64,000 bases of DNA from Acidiflorens sp963841945 (GTDB lineage: Bacteria; Acidobacteriota; Terriglobia; Terriglobales; Acidobacteriaceae). This document shows positions 9,395-17,747 of this stretch, one piece after another. The translations under genes were made by a program, and so were the position numbers. The DNA lies in the NCBI GenBank assembly GCA_963841945.1, contig CAWJFC010000022.1, positions 1 to 64,000 of the forward strand, written 5' to 3'. Within the stretch, counting starts at the first letter, position 1. Each line of letters starts with the position of its first letter. The notes under the pieces are model-generated. The model was not told the DNA's origin. It saw only the letters and a list, made by a program, of their open reading frames with translations, and did no database searches.

Positions 9395-11021
9395 TTAGTT
9401 AACACTGCCCGAATCCAAATCGCCGGGGCCCTCCTCAGGCCCGTTCTGGCGTGTTTCACCGTCGCGATGTGCTTCCATCCCCCAAAGAATCGTCTCCTGT
9501 ACGCGCTTGGCAACTGCCTGGATCTGCTGCTCGAGAGTCTGCGCCGGGGAGAGCGCGATGTTCTCCAACGGCTCCGCGGAGAGGCTCAGCGTTCCAGACT
9601 TTCACCAGTTGCGTGACATTCTTCATCTGCTCCCCGATCCGATGGAGCATGATGCCGACCCGCAACATGTCCGTCGAAGCGACTACATAGATCCGGTCGG
9701 TAAAGCCATCGCTCGCCATCGGCGGCAATACCAGGTCCTTATCCACATAGATACAGCCGCGCATCGTCTCCAGCACCTGCAGGCACACTTCCTTCCAGTT
9801 CCCTAGAGGCGGCGAGATGCTGGGCTTCAAATCGGCCCGCACCAATACGAACGATGGCCGCAGTCTTCCCTTCTCTGTGATCACCGGAGCCAGCAACCGC
9901 GCGAGGGAATACACCGGTAGATGAAACGAAAATGTCGTGCCACTCCCAACCTCGCTCGCCGCCCACATACGTCCGCCATGCAGCCTCACGATTTCCTTTG
10001 CCAGAAATAGTCCGAGTCCTAATCCCGTACGGTGGCCCTCCATCGCGTCGCCGTCTTGAAATAGGCGCTCGAAAATGCGCGGCAGGGCCCCCGAGCTAAT
10101 ACCCTTGCCAGAGTCGGTCACCGAGAGGTAAACCGCGGTCGGGTCGGTCTCAACCATGGAAGCTCTGACCTGTACCGATCCTTTTTCGGGGGTGAACTTG
10201 ATTCCGTTGTCGACGAGATTGACCAACACTTCGAGAATGCGGTCCTGATCGGCATAGACCAGCGGAATCTCCGGATCGACAGTGGCCTCGAGTGAAATCT
10301 GTTTCTGCTCCGCGGCCCGCCTCATCATCGAGAGCGCGCGCTCGATGACTTCGCCGATCGAGATGCAGCGCGGCTCAATCCGCATTTGGCCGGTGTCGGC
10401 GCGGGTGGCTTCGAGCAGATCCCGGATCATCGCCTGCAGTTGCGTAACGCTTTTCAGTGCGGTGCGCAGATGATTGCCCTGCTCACCCGAAACCGGCCCT
10501 GAAAGTCCGTCGAGCACCAACGATACGTACTGATGAATGGAGGTCAGCGGCGCGCGCAGTTCGTGCGAGACATGCGACAGAAACTGGTTCTTGAACTCCA
10601 GTTGCTGCTTGCGCGCCATGTCGAGCGAGCGCAGCAGCCCTTGCCGTTCGATCGCGTACCGCACCGCGCGCTCCAGCTGCTTGCTGGTGATGTCGCCTTT
10701 GATCAGGTAATCCTGCACACCCTGATGTACGGCCTTCATCGCCAGCACCTCATCGTCCTGACCCGAGAGAATCACAATCGGAACATTCGGCGCCTTCTCA
10801 AGCACGCGCCGGAAGGTCTCAGCGCCGTGGCTGTCGGGCAGATTCAGGTCCAGCAGAACGAGCGATGGCGTCTTCGTAGCCAGCGACTTCAGCGCGTCGG
10901 CAAGCCGCGGCACACAATCAACCCTCACCGGCGGATCGGTTTCCACCAGGCGTAGGCGAACCAGGTCCGCGTCTCCGGGATTATCTTCAATCAGCAGAAC
11001 ATTGGCAGGGGATTCCATCAT
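9395..11021 (-). CDS. Response-regulator/histidine-kinase hybrid, frameshifted near 9600
   Basis: From ATG 11021 (ATGATGGAA, preceded by GGAGA) the protein has a receiver domain first (LLIEDNPGDADL; phospho-acceptor Asp58 in LLDLNLPD; LIKGD), then HisKA with His153 in SHVSHELRAPL, and a HATPase domain (NLVDNGIKF, DSGKGI, GLGLGLFLAKEIV). A ~120-residue C-terminal region follows. The open frame runs to 9456, but from about 9600 its residues become unnatural. The +1 frame instead reads SGTLSLSAEPLENIALSP... to a TAA at 9395-9397, so one base appears inserted near TGAAAGTCTGG. No membrane segment, so it is a soluble hybrid kinase. Confidence 0.85.
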
Positions 11022-11373
11022 GGTCTCCGTCAGGCAATAGCGTCGGGTTGAATCGGAATTATTGCGCGGGCCGACTTCTGATTCAGGTGTGGACATAGTT
11101 CGAAATCAGTTGGGCAAAGGTACGGACCGGGCGCGAATACATGCGCTTTTTTTCGCGGGTGAGGGAACTTTCAAAAGATCGCGCCCGGTATGCGCCGACA
11201 AACACAATGGCGCACCCTCACTGTGGAATCCATCGGTGAGATCAGCATCTGACTTGACGCGTGAAAGACCAATTGCGCTAGCCGATAGACAAGAAGGTCG
11301 TCCAGCAGGCGTGTACCAAAAGGCCGTGCTGGCCGGCGCCGAAAAATTCGGGACGTAAGAGGTTGGGAGTCGG

Positions 11374-11829
11374 TTACTTCTTGTAAATCGCGGGCTGCGG
11401 ACCCTTTTCCAGCGTCCTGCGGTCCCAGATCATGCCATCGCGGGAGTAGTTCGCGAGCTCGAAATCCTGTGTCAGTTCGAGCGCATCCGTCGGGCAAGCA
11501 TCTTCGCACAATCCGCAGAACATACAGCGGCTCAGATCGTAGGTGAAGTTGGTAAGTTCTTTGCGGCGAGTTTTCTCGTTGCGCTCGCTGGTAACCACAA
11601 TGAGATGCTCAGGACAGGCCAGCGCGCACAGGTCACAGGAGATGCAGAGAGTTTCATCGGTGTCGGGATTGACATTGAGCCGCGGCGCGCCGCGATAGCG
11701 CTCGGCAACTTGCGGGCGCTCCAGCGGATACTGCTCCGTGTAAATCTCCTTAGGATGCTGGTAACGGAAGGTCACCCCGAGTCCCTGCATCAGGTCGACG
11801 AGGAAGACTTTGCGCAGAATCTCTGTCAT
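11374..11829 (-). CDS. nuoI: NADH-quinone oxidoreductase subunit I (NuoI)
   Basis: A ~150-residue protein carrying two 8-iron ferredoxin motifs, CISCDLCALACP and CMFCGLCEDACP, which hold clusters N6a and N6b in the peripheral arm of complex I. The start used here (MTEILRKVFL) matches the usual NuoI N-terminus; an in-frame GTG at 11886 would add 19 residues. It stands alone, without other nuo genes, so it is either an orphan copy or belongs to a split complex I. A related stand-alone ferredoxin cannot be fully excluded. Confidence 0.85.
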   Translation of the reverse strand: MTEILRKVFLVDLMQGLGVTFRYQHPKEIYTEQYPLERPQVAERYRGAPRLNVNPDTDETLCISCDLCALACPEHLIVVTSERNEKTRRKELTNFTYDLSRCMFCGLCEDACPTDALELTQDFELANYSRDGMIWDRRTLEKGPQPAIYKK

Positions 11830-11989
11830 TCCCATAACCCGCATAGCATACCACGGGCCGGAAGCCAGAAGAGTGAGCGGAATCACTGCCCTTCATCGAC
11901 CAGGCGGCGAGGCACCCAGGGTCAGAAGCCAGATGGCGAAATGAAGAAGCCGTCACTCCGCAATCTAACCTCTGACCTCTGCAATCTTG

Positions 11990-13261
11990 CTAGTTGACCT
12001 GCTGCTGTATTGATGTGTACGAGTTCGGCAGATAGTTCGAGTCGCCCACGTATTTGACGGTCACCGTGTGCAGACCCGCTGGAATGGACGAGGTCGTCAG
12101 TTGCGCGACGCCGTCTGCCAGAGGCACCGACCCATAGTTGACGCCATTGACGCTAAAGCTCACCAGCTCACCGTCAGGCGGCGGTCCCGCGATCGACGTG
12201 ACCTTAACCGTAAATGTCACAGCCTGACCGTAGTTTGAGGGACTCTGAGACGACGTCAGAGTCGCATACATCTTCGGCGAAAGAAGCTCAAGTCCTTTGT
12301 TGGTGGAGAGTGCAACCACACCGTAGTCGTTCACCTCCACCGAATAGGGTTGCAGCGACTTGGGCAAGCCCGCCAGGATCGTCAAGTCCTGCATGCCGCC
12401 AGTCGGCGTCCAGAGAAAAGCATGCAGAAGTCCATTGCCTGAACTGGTCAGCGATGTCCCCACCACCCAGCCATTCTTGTTGACGGAAAGCGCGTTGCTG
12501 GCCGTGCCGCCGAGTGTGCCAAGGTCTTGCATGCCGCCCGATTGCGTCCACGAGAATGCATGCTTGTATCCTGCCGCATTTGGTGCCTGGCCAACGATCA
12601 CACTTGAATCATTAATGGCGTGAACCAATGTCCCAGACCCGCCAATGTTCTGCAGGCCGTCCGACTCGGTCCAGGAGAATCCGACGGGGAAAAGACCTCC
12701 ATTCGGAAAGTAGTAGCCGACCACTTCGTTCGACGAGTTAATGCCGGTCGCGGTCGCGCCCCCAACGTTGGTTAGGTCGGGCGTAAGATCCTGCATGCCT
12801 CCGGACTGAGTCCACAGGAATGCGTGTTGCTGGATAGCGCCAGTGTAGGAAAGGCCGACGACGGCTCCCGAATTATTGATCGCGGTCGCCACGCTCAATC
12901 CACTCCCCAGCGAACCAAGCCACTCGGTTCCTTGCCCGGGTTGCCAGATGAAAGCCTGCGAAAGACCGGAACGATTGGCGGCGCCGGCAACCACCCCGGA
13001 ATCGTTGATCGCAGCCCCCACACCGGTGGCGCTATTCATCGCGAGGTAGTTGAAACCGGTGCTCCGGTTCCAGACCGAGATATCCGGCGATGCTGTTGTG
13101 CCGGCATTGGCCAGAGCCTGGCTCGAATTGTTGAGCGCGGTTACCGAATTTCCATTGGCGCTCGTTGCCTTAATCTCGTTGAACGAAACCTGGCCCAAAC
13201 TGAAGACCGAAAGCGCCAAGGCGAAGCAGCCGGTCAGCGCGAAACTCTGAACATTTTTCAC
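11990..13261 (-). CDS. Secreted HAF-repeat protein with C-terminal Ig-like domain
   Basis: Starting at GTG 13261, the protein opens with a signal peptide (VKNVQSFALTGCFALALSVF). At least six repeats follow, of the form xAFLWTQSGGMQDLGTLGG / AxxINNSGxVVG, the HAF repeat of extracellular bacterial proteins. The last ~90 residues form a Big_3/Big_5-type Ig-like domain (TLTSSQSPSNYGQAVTFTV ... YVGDSNYLPN). The frame is open to 13426, but the extra 55 residues are Arg-rich and begin with TTG, so I prefer the GTG. Function unknown; probably a surface or adhesion protein. HAF proteins are abundant in Acidobacteriota. Confidence 0.8.
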   Translation of the reverse strand: MKNVQSFALTGCFALALSVFSLGQVSFNEIKATSANGNSVTALNNSSQALANAGTTASPDISVWNRSTGFNYLAMNSATGVGAAINDSGVVAGAANRSGLSQAFIWQPGQGTEWLGSLGSGLSVATAINNSGAVVGLSYTGAIQQHAFLWTQSGGMQDLTPDLTNVGGATATGINSSNEVVGYYFPNGGLFPVGFSWTESDGLQNIGGSGTLVHAINDSSVIVGQAPNAAGYKHAFSWTQSGGMQDLGTLGGTASNALSVNKNGWVVGTSLTSSGNGLLHAFLWTPTGGMQDLTILAGLPKSLQPYSVEVNDYGVVALSTNKGLELLSPKMYATLTSSQSPSNYGQAVTFTVKVTSIAGPPPDGELVSFSVNGVNYGSVPLADGVAQLTTSSIPAGLHTVTVKYVGDSNYLPNSYTSIQQQVN

Positions 13262-13664
13262 GGAACGTACCCCCCAGGCCAGCGCATCCCTCAGATAGTC
13301 GAAAGAAAATCGTCGGCGCCGCCTCCCACATGAGGGTGCAAACTGCTTGCCGTTTTGGACTTGGAGTTTTAATTCGGAAATTGTTCGTATCCTATTGAAA
13401 GACCATGGCTTGCGATAGCATGACAAGAAGTGTCAAGAAGCGTTCCTGTTCCCGTCTTTTTCTCCTCGACAAGACGAAGTGGAAGACAGTTTCCCAGTAA
13501 TCAGTCGAACGTCACCCCTGTCAGGAATCCCCATAAGCACCACCAAAACGCGATCTCGAGGAGTCACATCCCTTCTGGCGTTGGCCCGGCTGAGATCAAC
13601 TATCGCCTTCCCCACCACGCACAAGATTCCGCTACACTCAGGTTTGCATCGGCTGTTCTTTGCT

Positions 13665-14165
13665 ATGTCTCAGACGCAGTTGATTTCCAGAACGATGACG
13701 AAATCTTGCGATCCAGCTACCTCCGACGAACTCTGGATGGAAGAGGCCCTGCGCTCCGCGCAGCGCGCGCTGGAGATCGGCGAAGTGCCGGTGGGAGCTG
13801 TTGTCGTCTGCGGCGATCGCGTCGTTGGCCGCGGCTGGAATCGCAATCTCGCCGATAGCGATCCGAGCGCGCACGCCGAAATCGTCGCACTGCGCGAGGC
13901 GGGTCAAAACGTCGGTAACCATCGCCTCGGCGACTGTGAACTGTTTGCTACAATTGAACCTTGCGCAATGTGTGCAGGAGCGCTGATTCATGCCCGCATT
14001 CGTCGCCTGATATATGGCGCGGATGACCCGAAAGCAGGAGCGGTTCATTCCGTTCTGCCAGTCATCAATAACCCCGGCTTGAATCATCGGATGGAAGTAC
14101 GCGGAGGGGTGCTGGCAGGTAAGTCGGCCGAGATTTTGCAGGAATTTTTCAGGAAACGCCGTTAA
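13665..14165 (+). CDS. tadA: tRNA-specific adenosine deaminase TadA
   Basis: A ~166-residue zinc deaminase that converts A34 to inosine in tRNA-Arg(ACG). The zinc site is visible: HAEIVAL holds the zinc His and catalytic Glu, and PCAMCAGA the two cysteines. MEEALRSAQRALEIGEVPVGAVVV is the family's N-terminal helix-strand signature. The frame is open upstream to 13479, but conserved sequence begins only near DELWMEEAL, so ATG 13665 or 13695 is the likely start. It is the last core gene before the tRNA-Ser that hosts the integrated element. Confidence 0.93.
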   Translation: MSQTQLISRTMTKSCDPATSDELWMEEALRSAQRALEIGEVPVGAVVVCGDRVVGRGWNRNLADSDPSAHAEIVALREAGQNVGNHRLGDCELFATIEPCAMCAGALIHARIRRLIYGADDPKAGAVHSVLPVINNPGLNHRMEVRGGVLAGKSAEILQEFFRKRR

Positions 14166-14216
14166 AGGGTTCCCGATTTTACTGAAGTCGGTCACTGAAA
14201 ACTAACAGCGTACTTC

Positions 14217-14303
14217 GGAGAGGTGCGTGAGCGGTTGAAACGATCCGCCTCGAAAGCGGACATACCTTAACGGGTATCGTGGGTTCAAATCCCACCCTCT
14301 CCG
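14217..14303 (+). tRNA. tRNA-Ser(CGA), integration target
   Basis: Acceptor strands GGAGAGG/CCTCTCC, anticodon stem TCCGC/GCGGA with loop CTCGAAA (anticodon CGA), a long class-II variable arm (ATACC...GGGTAT), and T arm GTGGG-TTCAAAT-CCCAC. A CCA end is encoded at 14304-14306. Its 3' end is repeated exactly at 23795, so the downstream 9.5 kb is an element that integrated into this gene and restored it. Confidence 0.95.
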
Positions 14304-14312
14304 CCATATTTT
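14281..14312 (+). repeat. attL (32-bp tRNA-Ser 3'-end repeat)
   Basis: It starts GGGTTCAAATCCCACC and ends CCGCCATATTTT, covering the T loop, T-stem 3' side, acceptor 3' strand and encoded CCA of tRNA-Ser plus a few bases. It is identical over 32 bp to 23795-23826. Confidence 0.92.
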
Positions 14313-14333
14313 CAACAACTTGAGACTGGCCCC

Positions 14334-14355
14334 GTGATCCGCTTCCCGTGATCCG
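14334..14355 (+). promoter_or_regulatory. Candidate integrase arm-type sites, left end
   Basis: Two copies of GTGATCCG (14334-14341 and 14348-14355) lie 22 bp inside attL. A similar pair lies just inside attR, and both ends also share GTGCCAGCC nearby. Paired short repeats close to both att sites are typical of tyrosine-integrase arm sites. Binding is inferred. Confidence 0.4.
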
Positions 14356-14372
14356 TTAAGTGCCAGCCCCGC

Positions 14373-15433
14373 TTATTTTGCCGCTGCAACGGCCATTTCA
14401 TTCGTCACAACATCCCCATATGTGTTCATCGTTGTTGTAATGGACGCATGGCGCATTAGCTTCTGTTGCACAGCCATCGGCGTTCCCACCGCGTCCAGCC
14501 AAGCCCGGTGAGTGTGCCGCATCGCGTGCAGGGGAAACGTGCAGGATTCCCGCATCTGACGCTGCCCTTCCAAACAATCGCAGCACCATTGGATAGGACC
14601 ACGGCAGTCGGCCAATCTGGTACGGTGACGCAAAAATCCAGTCCCTTGCCCGGAAAACTGCGTTGTTTGCTTCCACGCTTTCAGCAGTTGAGCAGCCCGG
14701 CATCCATGGTCATCCGCCGCTGTGACGTTTCTGTTTTCACATCGTCCACATGCTGCCGGACAATACCCCGTTCCACGATGAGCTTGCGTTTAGCCAATCC
14801 ACATCGGACCAGCGCAGCGCCAGGCACTCGCTAATGCGAAGCCCCAAGCACACGCACATAAATGCGATGGAGCGAAATGGTTCCCGAAGATGAGCTACAA
14901 ATTTCTGAAACTCTCCACGGTTAGGCTGTGCGGCTTTCTTGTCCGTTTTGACGCACCTTTCACGGTAACCAGATCCATCGGGTTGCGCTGCATTGGCACA
15001 TCACCGCGCCACGCTGCGAAGTCCCAAAGAATGCTGAGTAAGCCTCGAATGTGCGCCCGGCTCTTAGGCGTCAAGGTTAGCGATTGCAGCCACAACTCAA
15101 CAGGACGCGCTTGCACGGCCGTAATTTCACAGTCCCCCACTTCGGGACAATGTGATTTTTGAGCCATGCGTTATAGCCGCGTTTTGTGCTGAATCGTTCC
15201 GGCATTTTCTCTGCCTTGTATTGCCCGACCAGAGCGCTCACGGTCGGAGCTTTAGTGCCGCTATCTTGCGTCGGTGATTGTTTGACTGCCTGCCACGCCG
15301 CTGCTTTGGTCGGGAATTCTTGCTTGGTGCCGATGGTTTGCGATTTTCGCTTGCCGTTGACCCATTGCAAGAATCTCCATGTGCCGCGTGATCTGTCGAA
15401 AACTACGCTACCTGTCTTGTGCCGTTCTCTCAA
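14373..15433 (-). pseudogene. Tyrosine recombinase (integrase), multiply frameshifted
   Basis: Pieces of one integrase lie in order but in different frames. An N-terminal arm-binding/SAM-like part (TGSVVFDRSRGTWRFLQWVN ... NHIVPKWGTVKL) is followed by a core-binding part (LTLTPKSRAHIRGLLSILWD). The catalytic part then reads LRISECLALRWSDVDWLN, TETSQRRMTMDAGLL, DWIFASPYQIGRLPWSYP, and AMRHTHRAWLD followed by LMRHASITTTMNTYGD. The first Arg (RISECLALRW) and the HxxR-type region survive, but at least four frame changes separate the pieces. The end TAA is at 14373; the start overlaps the excisionase-like gene by four bases (ATGA). It would have targeted the adjacent tRNA-Ser. Confidence 0.85.
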
Positions 15434-15645
15434 TTCAATCCTCCAGTTGTCGAGAGCACGGCTGGCGAGTGCATCGTAGCATCAAGATCGCTGCGAAGGA
15501 AACGCCATGTGATTCTCTTGGAACCGGAGAGTACATAGCCCTTGACATGTCCCTGCCTCGCCCATGCAAGCACGGTGCGAGGCATGACACGTAGATACTG
15601 AGCAGCCTCGTTGGCTGTCAGCCATTCAGAATTTTGATTGGTCAT
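15430..15645 (-). CDS. Excisionase-like HTH protein
   Basis: A 71-residue protein with the MerR/excisionase (HTH_17) pattern: WLTANEAAQYLRVMPRTVLAWARQGHVKGYVLSG, then a strand and RFLRSDLDA. Small proteins of this fold direct excision or act as regulators. Its stop overlaps the integrase start (ATGA), so the two were co-translated. The reading frame is intact, unlike the integrase. Confidence 0.75.
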   Translation of the reverse strand: MTNQNSEWLTANEAAQYLRVMPRTVLAWARQGHVKGYVLSGSKRITWRFLRSDLDATMHSPAVLSTTGGLN

Positions 15646-15691
15646 AAGATCGCGCGCCGGTGTGGAACCGGGCGACTACGATTTACTGGAT

Positions 15692-15937
15692 TCACTGCGG
15701 TTTGATGTGGTCTCGGTTAAGCTGTCGAATTTCCTGAACCTCTGCGGCAGTGAGTCCCCTGCCTATGGTGCGCCGCGCACTCCAACCCTCTCGGGAGTCA
15801 TACTCTGCGAAGTCAGGGATAGCGTGCACAGTGTGCAGACCTGTCTGGGAATCCAAAAATGGCCGCACCACTTGCATGGGCTTCGCCCTTGATTTCCTGC
15901 TTCTGATTAAAAGAGTCTTTAGAGGGTTGAGGGACAC
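15692..15937 (-). CDS. Small hypothetical protein of the element
   Basis: An 81-residue basic protein (MSLNPLKTLLIRSRKSRAK...) ending in an amphipathic helix (GLTAAEVQEIRQLNRDHIK). It lies 9 bp downstream of the initiator-like gene on the same strand and is probably in the same transcript. No family is recognised. The frame is open and well placed, but nothing else supports it. Confidence 0.4.
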   Translation of the reverse strand: MSLNPLKTLLIRSRKSRAKPMQVVRPFLDSQTGLHTVHAIPDFAEYDSREGWSARRTIGRGLTAAEVQEIRQLNRDHIKPQ

Positions 15938-15946
15938 TAGGGAGTT

Positions 15947-16423
15947 CTACGAGAGATTTTTTACAGAGGGTTTTACCAGAGCTTTTATGTCTGGGTTTCC
16001 AGACAGGTATTGTCTGGGTTTCCAGACAGGGTTGGTCTGGATTTCCAGACAGGTTCCTGTCTCGGTTTCCAGACTGGTACCTGTCTCGATTTCCAGAAAC
16101 TGGTTACAGCCCTTCAATCCGTGCACTTTGATCGACTCTTCATGACTCGCAATGTGGTAGATCGTCCCCGTTTTTTTCCCGGTCTTAGGATCGAAAATGC
16201 CCCCGCCTGTTCTGACGAGCCAGCCACTCCCAGCAAGTTGCTTTATCAGATGTAGGCTAATCTGTCCTGTGGCCGAAAATCTAGCAGCGATGTCCCTGCC
16301 AGAGCATACGAATGGGCGAATTCCGCCGTGGGTGAGACGCAAGCAATCCTCTAGCAGTCCCCATTCCTCAAGAGATAGGTGCTGCCTTGTGCAGCATCGT
16401 GTGAACCGTTCGGCGCTATCCAC
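15947..16423 (-). CDS. Winged-helix initiator-like protein with iterons in its gene
   Basis: A 158-residue protein. Residues 14-100 look like a helix-turn-helix/winged-helix domain (LSLEEWGLLEDCLRLTHGG ... RDIAARFSATGQISLHLIKQLAGSGWLVRT, then a GGGIFDPKTGKKTGTIYHIA wing). The C-terminal part is encoded by five palindromic DNA repeats and reads as ETETGT-like residues, then changes pattern because repeat spacing is 23 or 24 bp. A replication initiator with its origin inside the gene, like lambda O, is the analogy I propose; no sequence match is claimed. GTG 16423 overlaps the previous stop by 8 bp (GTGGATAG). Confidence 0.55.
   Translation of the reverse strand: MDSAERFTRCCTRQHLSLEEWGLLEDCLRLTHGGIRPFVCSGRDIAARFSATGQISLHLIKQLAGSGWLVRTGGGIFDPKTGKKTGTIYHIASHEESIKVHGLKGCNQFLEIETGTSLETETGTCLEIQTNPVWKPRQYLSGNPDIKALVKPSVKNLS
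15990..16097. repeat. Five palindromic iterons TCTGG-N4-CCAGA
   Basis: Copies begin at 15990, 16013, 16036, 16060 and 16084. The first three are perfect inverted repeats TCTGG-(G/A)TTT-CCAGA; the last two have TCTCG in the left arm. Spacing is 23, 23, 24 and 24 bp, a little over two helical turns, so sites face nearly the same side of the helix. A-rich and T-rich sequence follows on the low-coordinate side (about 15900-15985). They may be origin iterons or an operator array. They lie entirely within the coding sequence. Confidence 0.75.
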
Positions 16424-16613
16424 GGCTCACCTCGGGCGCTGCTGCCAGAATCTCAGCTACAGCGGTGAGCACATCGGGTGCAAGTGTTCCGAGAATCATG
16501 GATTGTGTTCTACGAGTGATGCAGCCAGTTTCGCGGGTGAGTTTGCGAAGGGCATTGATCTTTGACACGGCATCTTCGACTTCTGCGGTCGGTGCCATAC
16601 GTGGGGTTTGCAT
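16416..16613 (-). CDS. Small hypothetical protein of the element
   Basis: A 65-residue, mostly helical protein (EVEDAVSKINALRKLTRETG ... VLTAVAEILAAAPEVSRG). Its TAG overlaps the GTG start of the initiator-like gene by 8 bases, indicating translational coupling. No known family recognised. Confidence 0.5.
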   Translation of the reverse strand: MQTPRMAPTAEVEDAVSKINALRKLTRETGCITRRTQSMILGTLAPDVLTAVAEILAAAPEVSRG

Positions 16614-16652
16614 TTTCGTTTTTTTCTCTTTTCTGTTCGGTTGTGCGTTGCT

Positions 16653-16763
16653 TTAGGATTTTCTGTTTGTATGTACGTAATGGATGAACCTCAGCACAGC
16701 GGCAGTAGCAGCAAGCCCGGTTGTGATGAATGCGAGAGCGGCTAGGATTGTGAAGGCTTGCAT
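16653..16763 (-). CDS. 36-residue single-span membrane peptide
   Basis: Reads MQAFTILAALAFITT, continues GLAATAAVLRF and ends in a basic tail (HTNRKS). This gives one transmembrane helix with a positively charged C-terminus. AGAGG lies four bases before ATG 16763. It overlaps the end of the preceding 36-codon gene by 22 bp. Size and topology recall small holin-like or toxin peptides, but there is no direct evidence. Confidence 0.5.
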   Translation of the reverse strand: MQAFTILAALAFITTGLAATAAVLRFIHYVHTNRKS

Positions 16764-16852
16764 TGTGCCTCTCGCATTTTCTTTTGGTTCGCCTCAATCC
16801 TCGCGCTGACGTTTTCGGCAACGGTTTTGCGCCGTTTCTTGGGTGCTCTCAT
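16742..16852 (-). CDS. 36-residue basic peptide
   Basis: Starts MRAPKKRRKTVAENVSARIE and continues as a charged amphipathic helix. ATG 16852 overlaps the stop of the HTH gene as ATGA, and the 3' end overlaps the membrane peptide gene. The chain of overlaps HTH, basic peptide, membrane peptide argues that all three are translated. Function unknown. Confidence 0.45.
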   Translation of the reverse strand: MRAPKKRRKTVAENVSARIEANQKKMREAQCKPSQS

Positions 16853-17040
16853 GCCGTCACCTTGTGTTGCCGTTGATGCACGAATGCATCTAGATCACTG
16901 GTGGAATCAACTGCCCCGCCGACTTTCAAGGACGTGAGTTTGCCCTGCCACAGCCAAAAGCGAACCGTCTTAGGTGAGACTACAAAGAACCGTGCTGCAT
17001 CGTTGACGGTTAGCAGGGGTTCTGCTGAATTGAATGTCAT
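16849..17040 (-). CDS. Excisionase/MerR-like HTH protein (second)
   Basis: A 63-residue protein with the HTH_17 pattern: LLTVNDAARFFVVSPKTVRFWLWQGKL, then a strand and DLDAFV. GAGAGG lies about six bases before ATG 17040. Intact. It may be a transcriptional regulator or recombination directionality factor, and is the first of three coupled genes. Confidence 0.7.
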   Translation of the reverse strand: MTFNSAEPLLTVNDAARFFVVSPKTVRFWLWQGKLTSLKVGGAVDSTSDLDAFVHQRQHKVTA

Positions 17041-17374
17041 GATTAACCTCTCGGAAACGAATTACGAATGTTGGACCGTGCTCGCCGTGTCGCTGCTTCT
17101 TGCTGGCTCATTGAAGGCCCACCGCCCGACCGTCGCCAGCCTTGCATCATTTTGTTATACGCTTCTGAGACAGACCGGCTGCGAGGGGTGATCCTGAGTT
17201 TGTGATCTGTGGATCCTCTGAGGGTTTCGGGGTATCAATGGTTTGGAGTTAGGGTCAACGTAATCGCTGAGCAAACGCCGGTCCATGTGTGAGGTGCCGG
17301 ACTTCGCTGCTGGCGGTGCATCTTGCCGCACGGCTGGCCGTAAGAGTGTCGCACCTGTCGATGGGAATTGATCG
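17041..17374. other. Gap with no convincing gene
   Basis: A minus-strand reading frame crosses 17155-17415, but it has no credible start or ribosome site and no recognisable domain. It may be a decayed gene tail. No repeat or hairpin stands out. Confidence 0.4.
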
Positions 17375-17542
17375 TTAGCGCCGTGAATGTAGTTGCCGCA
17401 AGAACGGAACGGCACCGTCCTTGAATTTTTCTGCCCATGTGCGATTGTCCTGGGGTTCGACCGGTGCCGGTGCGAGCTTAGGTTTCGGTGCTGGCGGTGC
17501 CGGTGCCGTGGGCTGCTCAGGATGGCAGTAGCTTCTCCACAT
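17375..17542 (-). CDS. Pro/Ala-rich small protein of the element
   Basis: A 55-residue protein from ATG 17542 with a Pro-Ala linker (TAPAPPAPKPKLAPAPVEPQ) and a short C-terminal helix (TWAEKFKDGAVPFLRQL). Its start lies inside the end of the frameshifted HTH gene upstream. It could instead be the C-terminal part of that protein joined by another frameshift. No family recognised. Confidence 0.35.
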   Translation of the reverse strand: MWRSYCHPEQPTAPAPPAPKPKLAPAPVEPQDNRTWAEKFKDGAVPFLRQLHSRR

Positions 17543-17689
17543 CTGCCCGGTCGAAGAAAACAGCGGATGCAAATCTCTCGGCTCGTACTTTTTCAAATTT
17601 GATCTTGCCGGACAGCATCAATCTGCCCAGCGTTGCAGGGGAGATTTTCAGGATGCCGCATACTTCTTTTTCGTGAGTTTGTCTGACAT
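17517..17689 (-). pseudogene. HTH (excisionase-like) gene with a one-base indel
   Basis: ATG 17689, seven bases after GGAG, begins MSDKLTKK and then hits TGA. Shifting one base at the run of A restores VCGILKISPATLGRLMLSGK followed by a strand and AVFFDRADVEKLLPS, a complete HTH_17 domain ending at TGA 17517-17519. The indel lies in an A5 homopolymer (AAAAAG), where A6 would restore the frame. Either a sequencing error or a real mutation. Confidence 0.6.
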
Positions 17690-17747
17690 TGGTTTTCTCC
17701 TAGTTTGTGCAAACGGGCCAGACTCTTGCGAATCGAGCCCGCCGCAT

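Noticed and set aside
15990..16097. CRISPR array
   Set aside because: Units are contiguous 23-24-bp iterons without unique spacers, and there are no cas genes.
16010..16255. Plus-strand frame with repeated FPDRVGLDFQTG-like residues
   Set aside because: The repetition comes from the palindromic iterons; the minus-strand winged-helix gene is better supported by gene overlaps.
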